The position numbers and the translations under genes are program-made. Shown piece by piece: positions 59,505 to 64,000 of a DNA stretch of 64,000 nt. This stretch comes from Rutidosis leptorrhynchoides. Lineage: Eukaryota > Streptophyta > Magnoliopsida > Asterales > Asteraceae. The notes beneath the pieces are model-generated. The model had not been told where the DNA came from, did not search any database, and saw nothing but the letters and a program-made list of their open reading frames with translations. The stretch spans positions 137,943,501 to 138,007,500 of the forward strand of contig NC_092343.1 of the NCBI RefSeq assembly GCF_046630445.1. The letters are read 5' to 3'. The stretch's first letter is position 1. Every line of letters begins with the position of its first letter.

Positions 59505-61988
59505 TGTAACGACCCGACCAAATCGTCATTGACGGCGCCGCTACTTAGGTCCCGTTGCGTGGTCATAGTCCCTATATGAGACGCGTTTGACCAAAATTAT
59601 GTCGCATTCATTTGAAACGTGCATGACTTGCAAAGTTTAGTTCACCAAACGGATCGACAACAAGTTTAAGTTTACAAAAGTAGTAAAGTACAAATGAAAT
59701 ATCTTGCGACATAATTAGTTTAAAATCACAGTTGCTATAAATAGCGTAAGTATGTAAACAATATGTTTGAATCCAAAGGTGCTATCACTAGCGTATGCAT
59801 GTATGTATGCTTGACTCCAAGCAAGAAATCAGAGTGTATGCATGTATGCTTGACCCCAAGCAAGTATGAATGTACGCGGAAGCATGTATCAAATAGCCAT
59901 GTATGAACCTGAGAAACATATAGAAAACTGTCAACGAAAAACGTTGGTGAAATCATAGGTGTTTGTAAACGTTGTTTTTGAACCACAAGATTTAGTATTC
60001 CCATAGTTGATTATCAAAATCGTTTGCATTCCAAAAGTATTGTTCGCGAGCACCCAATTATCAAGACTTAACGTTTCCTTCCATAGAACCCCATCACAAT
60101 AGTGTTAGAACATACACTGTTTCTCGAAAATATATTTCATCCGTAGACGGTAGCGAACCGTCCATAATGAGGGTTTGTCAAACCCGTATGGCCACACAAT
60201 ATAAGTTCTCGCTTACACCCTGCAAGTGTAACTAATGATAATCGAATTGAGGATTTTTGTTCTAACTCGCTGTGGAATGTTTGTTTCCTTGTACTTGTGT
60301 TCAAAGTATAAAAGTATGTAGTATAAAACTGTATATGTTTCTCATCCCATAATTTAAAAGTATAAAAGTTGTTGAAAGATGGGACTATGATCTCACCTCG
60401 AGTGCACGAGTATAAAAGTACTTCACGAAGTAAATGTGTGCATGATAGTTGCTTAGCCTTGACCTAAACAAATAAGTTGTATCAATTAACCGGTTACGAC
60501 ACAAGGTCGGGTGAAATGTGTTCAATTAGTCCTATGGCTCGTTATGACTCGAATAGTATAGCATGTGAATCACGTTGTCAAGTTTCATGCAAGAATCAAG
60601 TATAAAATAAGATTAGAACGATTGTATAAGTGTTTTGTTAAGTTTGACTAAAAGTCAAACTTGGTCAAAGTCAACGAAAAAGTCAACACGTTCGGGTCGG
60701 GTCCCAAACTATTTTTCTAAGCTTAGAAGTCATATATGAGCATGTTGGCCAAGTTACATGTTAATCGGAGGTGCGTAGCATAGCAAACATTTTTCGAAAT
60801 TTGACAAAGTAGGTCAGAACCCAAACACGGCTATTGCCGCGCCGCGGCCAGAGGTGTCGCGCCGCGACATTAGGCGTGGCCTGGTACCTGGTCAGTTTCA
60901 AAAGTTCAAGTCTTGATCCAAAATTCAATTTAGCACAAAACGCAAACCGTAAACACTTAGAATACGCATCTTATATCATTGGAAAGCTCTTTTGACAAGG
61001 AATACAATTAACTACCTTTCACAAGCAAAAACATCAATTACAATAACCGAAAACTCGTCAATTGATCAAGAAGGGTTTATTTTCAAAGTTTCAAGTTCGT
61101 AAAACGTATTTTATGATTCGGGAATCCAATTTACACATACGATATGCCGTTTCGAAGGTAATTAAGCATACATTACAACTAATCACTAACAATTAACATT
61201 CCATGGCATTCAAGCATCAAAAGTTCATGTCAAGAACTATCAAACCCTAGTCAAACATCACAAAATCAATATTCATGTTTTTGAAGTTTTCTTAATCAAC
61301 CTACGCATCAAAACGAAGCTAGTGATACTAGTAACACAATTAAAACATGCACTTTAACAATCTAACAACATTAACTCATCCAAAATCAAGGATTAAGCAA
61401 ACCCATTTCAAGTTCATGCTAGTTACTCCAAAAACAACAAATCGAGCAAACCAAACATATATTCATGTTAGACTTGAGCCATAGACACTAACTAACACCA
61501 TTTCAAATCAAAAACACGAATTTAGAGAAATCTAGAGTTTTAGAAATGTTACCCAAACGAGATGAAGTTGGTATCAAATTGTAGAGGATGAAGAGAGGAT
61601 TCCAAATATGTAATTTGTTTTGTTGTAAGCCTCCTAGATCGAATTTAGATGATGAATGATTGAATTGGGTGTTGTGTGTGTGTGTTCTTGCTAGAGAGAA
61701 AGAGAGAGAGATGGAGGGATTGAATGGTGGTGATTGGGGTGGACTAGTTGACCTAGTCAACTAGTTTGCCCCGTGTCAATTTTAGTCCCTCGAGTTTAGA
61801 AGCGGGTGCGGGATTTAACCGATCGAATAATTTTGAAAACGCAAGTTAACGAGAGATGTTATAATTAAATAACGAGAATATTATAAACGTTAGTCAACGG
61901 AAATTGAGAATTTAAATAGCGAAAGATATTATTAAAAAAAAAAGACGGTGTTAAAAATAAATTTAACGGAAAAACGCGGGATGTTACA
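59505..61988 (-). repeat. 5' LTR of element D
   Basis: 2484 bp, almost identical to 54818-57303. In the minus orientation it is the promoter LTR. Confidence 0.92.
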
Positions 61989-61993
61989 CCGGG

Positions 61994-64000
61994 CCCGGAC
62001 GGGTTCAATATGGGTTTTTTAAGAAGTTTTGGCATGTTGTTAAAGATGATCTAATGGTAGCCATTCATGACTTCTGGTGCAAAGGTGTTATCAACGAAGG
62101 ATGCAACGCGTCATTCATTACTTTGGTACCCAAGAAACAAGATGCTTTGGGCCTCAATGATTACCGACCGATTAGTCTCATCGGAAGCTTCTACAAAATT
62201 ATTGCGAAGCTACTTTCGAATAGACTAAGGAAGGTAATACCATCTCTCCTCGGGTTCGAACAAAGTGCTTTCATAAAAATAGGAATATTCTTGATGGGGC
62301 GCTAATTGCTAATGAATCTATAAGTTTTTTAAAACATAAACGTGCCAAGAGTTTAATCTTTAAAGTGGACTTCGAGAAAGCATTTGATTGCTTGAGTTGG
62401 GATTACCTGTTGGAAGTAATGGAAATAATGGGGTTCGGGTCAAGGTGGAGAGGTTGGATTCGTTCATGTCTTAAGTCGGCTTCCGTTTCGGTCCTTGTTA
62501 ATGGGTCACCCACAGGTGAGTTTAAAATGGAGAGAGGGGTTAGACAAGGTGATCCGTTATCACCTTTTCTATTTATCATTGCGGCGGAAGGATTAAATGT
62601 TTTGACAAAAAAGGCGGTTCATAGTAAAAAATTCTTGGGTGTGGAAATCGGATCGGATAAAATTCCCATCTCGCATCTTCAATATGCGGATGATACCATC
62701 TTCTTTGGTGAGTGGAGTATTTCAAACTTGAGGAACCTTTTTACACTACTTAAATGTTTCGAGCTCACGTCCGGTTTGAAAGTTAACTACCATAAAAGCA
62801 ATCTTTTCGGGGTCGGTGTAGGAAAGGTGGAGGTGGAAAGGATGGCTAACATGTTTGGTTGTAACCATGGTACACTCCCGTTCACTTACCTAGGTCTTCC
62901 GGTTGGTGGTAGAATGAATAAGTTTGAAAGTTGGAATCCGGTTATCGATAAGTTTGAAAAAAGACTCTCGGAGTGGAAGGCCCGTTCGGTGTCATATGGT
63001 GGACGCTTGACCCTTGTGAAATCGGTGTTGAATAGCCTCCCGTTATACTTCTTCTCGCTCTTCCGTGCCCCGCCATGTGTGGTAAAAAAACTCGAGTGTG
63101 TAAGGCGTAATTTTTTTTTGGGCGGGTCGGGGGATAAATCCAAAATCTCTTGGGTTAAATGGGATAATACTCTTCTACCTTACGAAAAAGGGGGGCTTAA
63201 CTTGGGTTCTTTAAAAAGCAAAAATTTAGCTTTGATCGGTAAGTGGTGGTGGAGGTTCAAATCCGAAACCAACTCCTTATGGGTCAAAGTTATTTCTAGT
63301 ATATATGGGTCTTCGGGTGGACTTTCACAAAAATTTGTTTCTAATGATTTTCCTTATTCTTCGGTGTGGACTAATATTATTAAAGCAGGGTGTTCCTTAG
63401 AAGGTATTGATATTCTTTTCCCCTCTTCTTTCTTTCGAAAGATTGGGGACGGGTTATCAACCTCCTTTTGGAACGACTTGTGGGTTGGGAATGTCATATT
63501 AAAAAACAGGTTCAAGAGGTTGTTCCATCTAGAATGTGATCCGGGTACATCAGTGGGTTCGAGACATCGACAATCAGATACAGGGACATTATTCGTGGGA
63601 AGCTGGGTGAGGAATCCATCAGGTCGAGCATCAAAAGAGCTGGAGGACCTGCGGCTGCTTCTGTCTTCGGTCAAACTCCATCAGGAGGATGCGGATTCAT
63701 GGGCATGGAGTCTAAGTTCCAACGGCATCTTCAAAACAAGTGTGCTTTCAAAATTTATTGACGAGAAAATCCTTCATAAAAGTAACTCCTCTCATATGAA
63801 CACTTTGCGTAACAATCTCACTCCCAAAAAGGTGGAGGTATTTGTGTGGAGGGTTCTAAAAGGGCGGATCCCGGTTCTCGTTGAGCTAGATAAAAGGGGA
63901 GTCGATCTACATTTGGTACGTTGCCCAAATTGTGACAATGATATTGAGAGTGTATGACATTCCCTTTTATCTTGCGAAAGAGTGCGGGATGTTTGGAATA
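61994..64000 (+). pseudogene. LINE ORF2 continued: reverse transcriptase and zf-RVT region
   Basis: Resumes the frame cut at 54817 (PGPDGFNMGFFKKFW). RT motifs: LVPKKQDALGLNDYRPISL, then a frameshift near 62278 in the QSAFIK(N)RNI segment, then FKVDFEKAFDCLSWD, GVRQGDPLSPFLFI and LQYADDTIFFGEW (catalytic Asp pair), followed by LGLPVGGRMN. The zf-RVT part reads LTPKKVEVFVWRVLKGRIPV and CPNCDNDIESV, where a TGA at 63955-63957 interrupts a frame that otherwise reads on (HSLLSCERVRDVWN) to the window edge. So there is at least one frameshift and one stop in this half. ORF2 would nick target DNA and reverse transcribe the LINE RNA. Confidence 0.88.

Larger units (their letters stand above)
54818..61988 (-). 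mobile_element. Young, defective LTR retrotransposon D (Ty3/gypsy, Tekay-like)
   Basis: 7171 bp with the target duplication CCGGG (54813-54817 and 61989-61993). LTRs of 2486 and 2484 bp differ, as far as I can see, by one substitution (G/A near 55480, 60167) and a two-base A-run change. The internal 2.2 kb holds only a primer site, a polypurine tract and a decayed integrase relic. Many stops inside against nearly identical LTRs means that the master copy was already defective. Confidence 0.93.
51633..64000 (+). mobile_element. L1-type LINE, 5'-truncated and mutated, split by element D, runs off window
   Basis: ORF1 (DUF4283-type) then ORF2 (endonuclease, reverse transcriptase, zf-RVT), all on the plus strand. 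Element D lies between 54818 and 61988. The 5' end is somewhere in 51633-51660: the frame opens there, in the middle of ORF1, and the usual N-terminal RRM is missing. The poly(A) end is outside the window. Stops and frameshifts in both ORFs show that it is dead. Confidence 0.85.

Overview
The window is nuclear DNA from a flowering plant: GT-AG introns, (TA)n and (TTA)n arrays, plant-type LTR retrotransposons, MITEs, a SINE, RTE and L1-type LINE sequence. An Asteraceae species is my best guess, from the look of the LTR termini (remembered, not searched). Two host genes sit together at about 37.8-51.2 kb, both on the minus strand. Almost everything else is nested transposon.

Left block (1-34 kb). 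The oldest layer is element F, a minus-strand Ty3-type gag seen at 22663-23247 and 33221-33613. Element B (plus strand, non-autonomous, 1.85-kb LTRs, tRNA-Asp-type primer site) inserted into F. Element A (minus strand, 3.25-kb LTR) inserted into B's 5' LTR; it carries an acidic ORF and an F-box ORF between its primer site and gag. Element C (plus strand, 11.8 kb, 3.8-3.9-kb LTRs, almost no coding capacity, TSD AGTTA) inserted just behind B's primer site. Element E (plus strand, 9.97 kb, gag-protease only, apparently identical LTRs, TSD CTCGG) inserted independently into F.

Middle block (34-51 kb). A 2-kb tandem duplication (34228-36375 and 36376-38361) carries a decayed copia gag/leader plus the last exon of an inositol polyphosphate 5-phosphatase gene. 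The distal exon copy has an in-frame stop, and a 120-bp MITE with a 9-bp TSD sits only in that unit. The 5-phosphatase gene (37842-44307, minus, 11 exons, 1143 codons) has WD40-like repeats and a type II 5-phosphatase domain. Upstream is a six-exon gene (45754-51181, minus, 256 codons) for a probably plastid-targeted DprA/Smf-like Rossmann protein. Its introns and the intergenic gap hold two hAT-type elements, RTE 3' ends, and a SINE nested in a GTCAAA-rich repeat that recurs in the 5-phosphatase introns.

Right block (51.6-64 kb). A 5'-truncated, mutated L1-type LINE on the plus strand is split inside its reverse transcriptase by element D (54818-61988, minus, TSD CCGGG). D's two 2.48-kb LTRs are almost identical, yet its inside holds only a decayed integrase relic, so it was already defective when it last moved.

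The main theme is non-autonomous LTR elements (B, C, D, E) that kept their LTRs, primer sites and polypurine tracts while losing pol, so they must have been moved by enzymes from elsewhere. One family member (A) carries an F-box gene.
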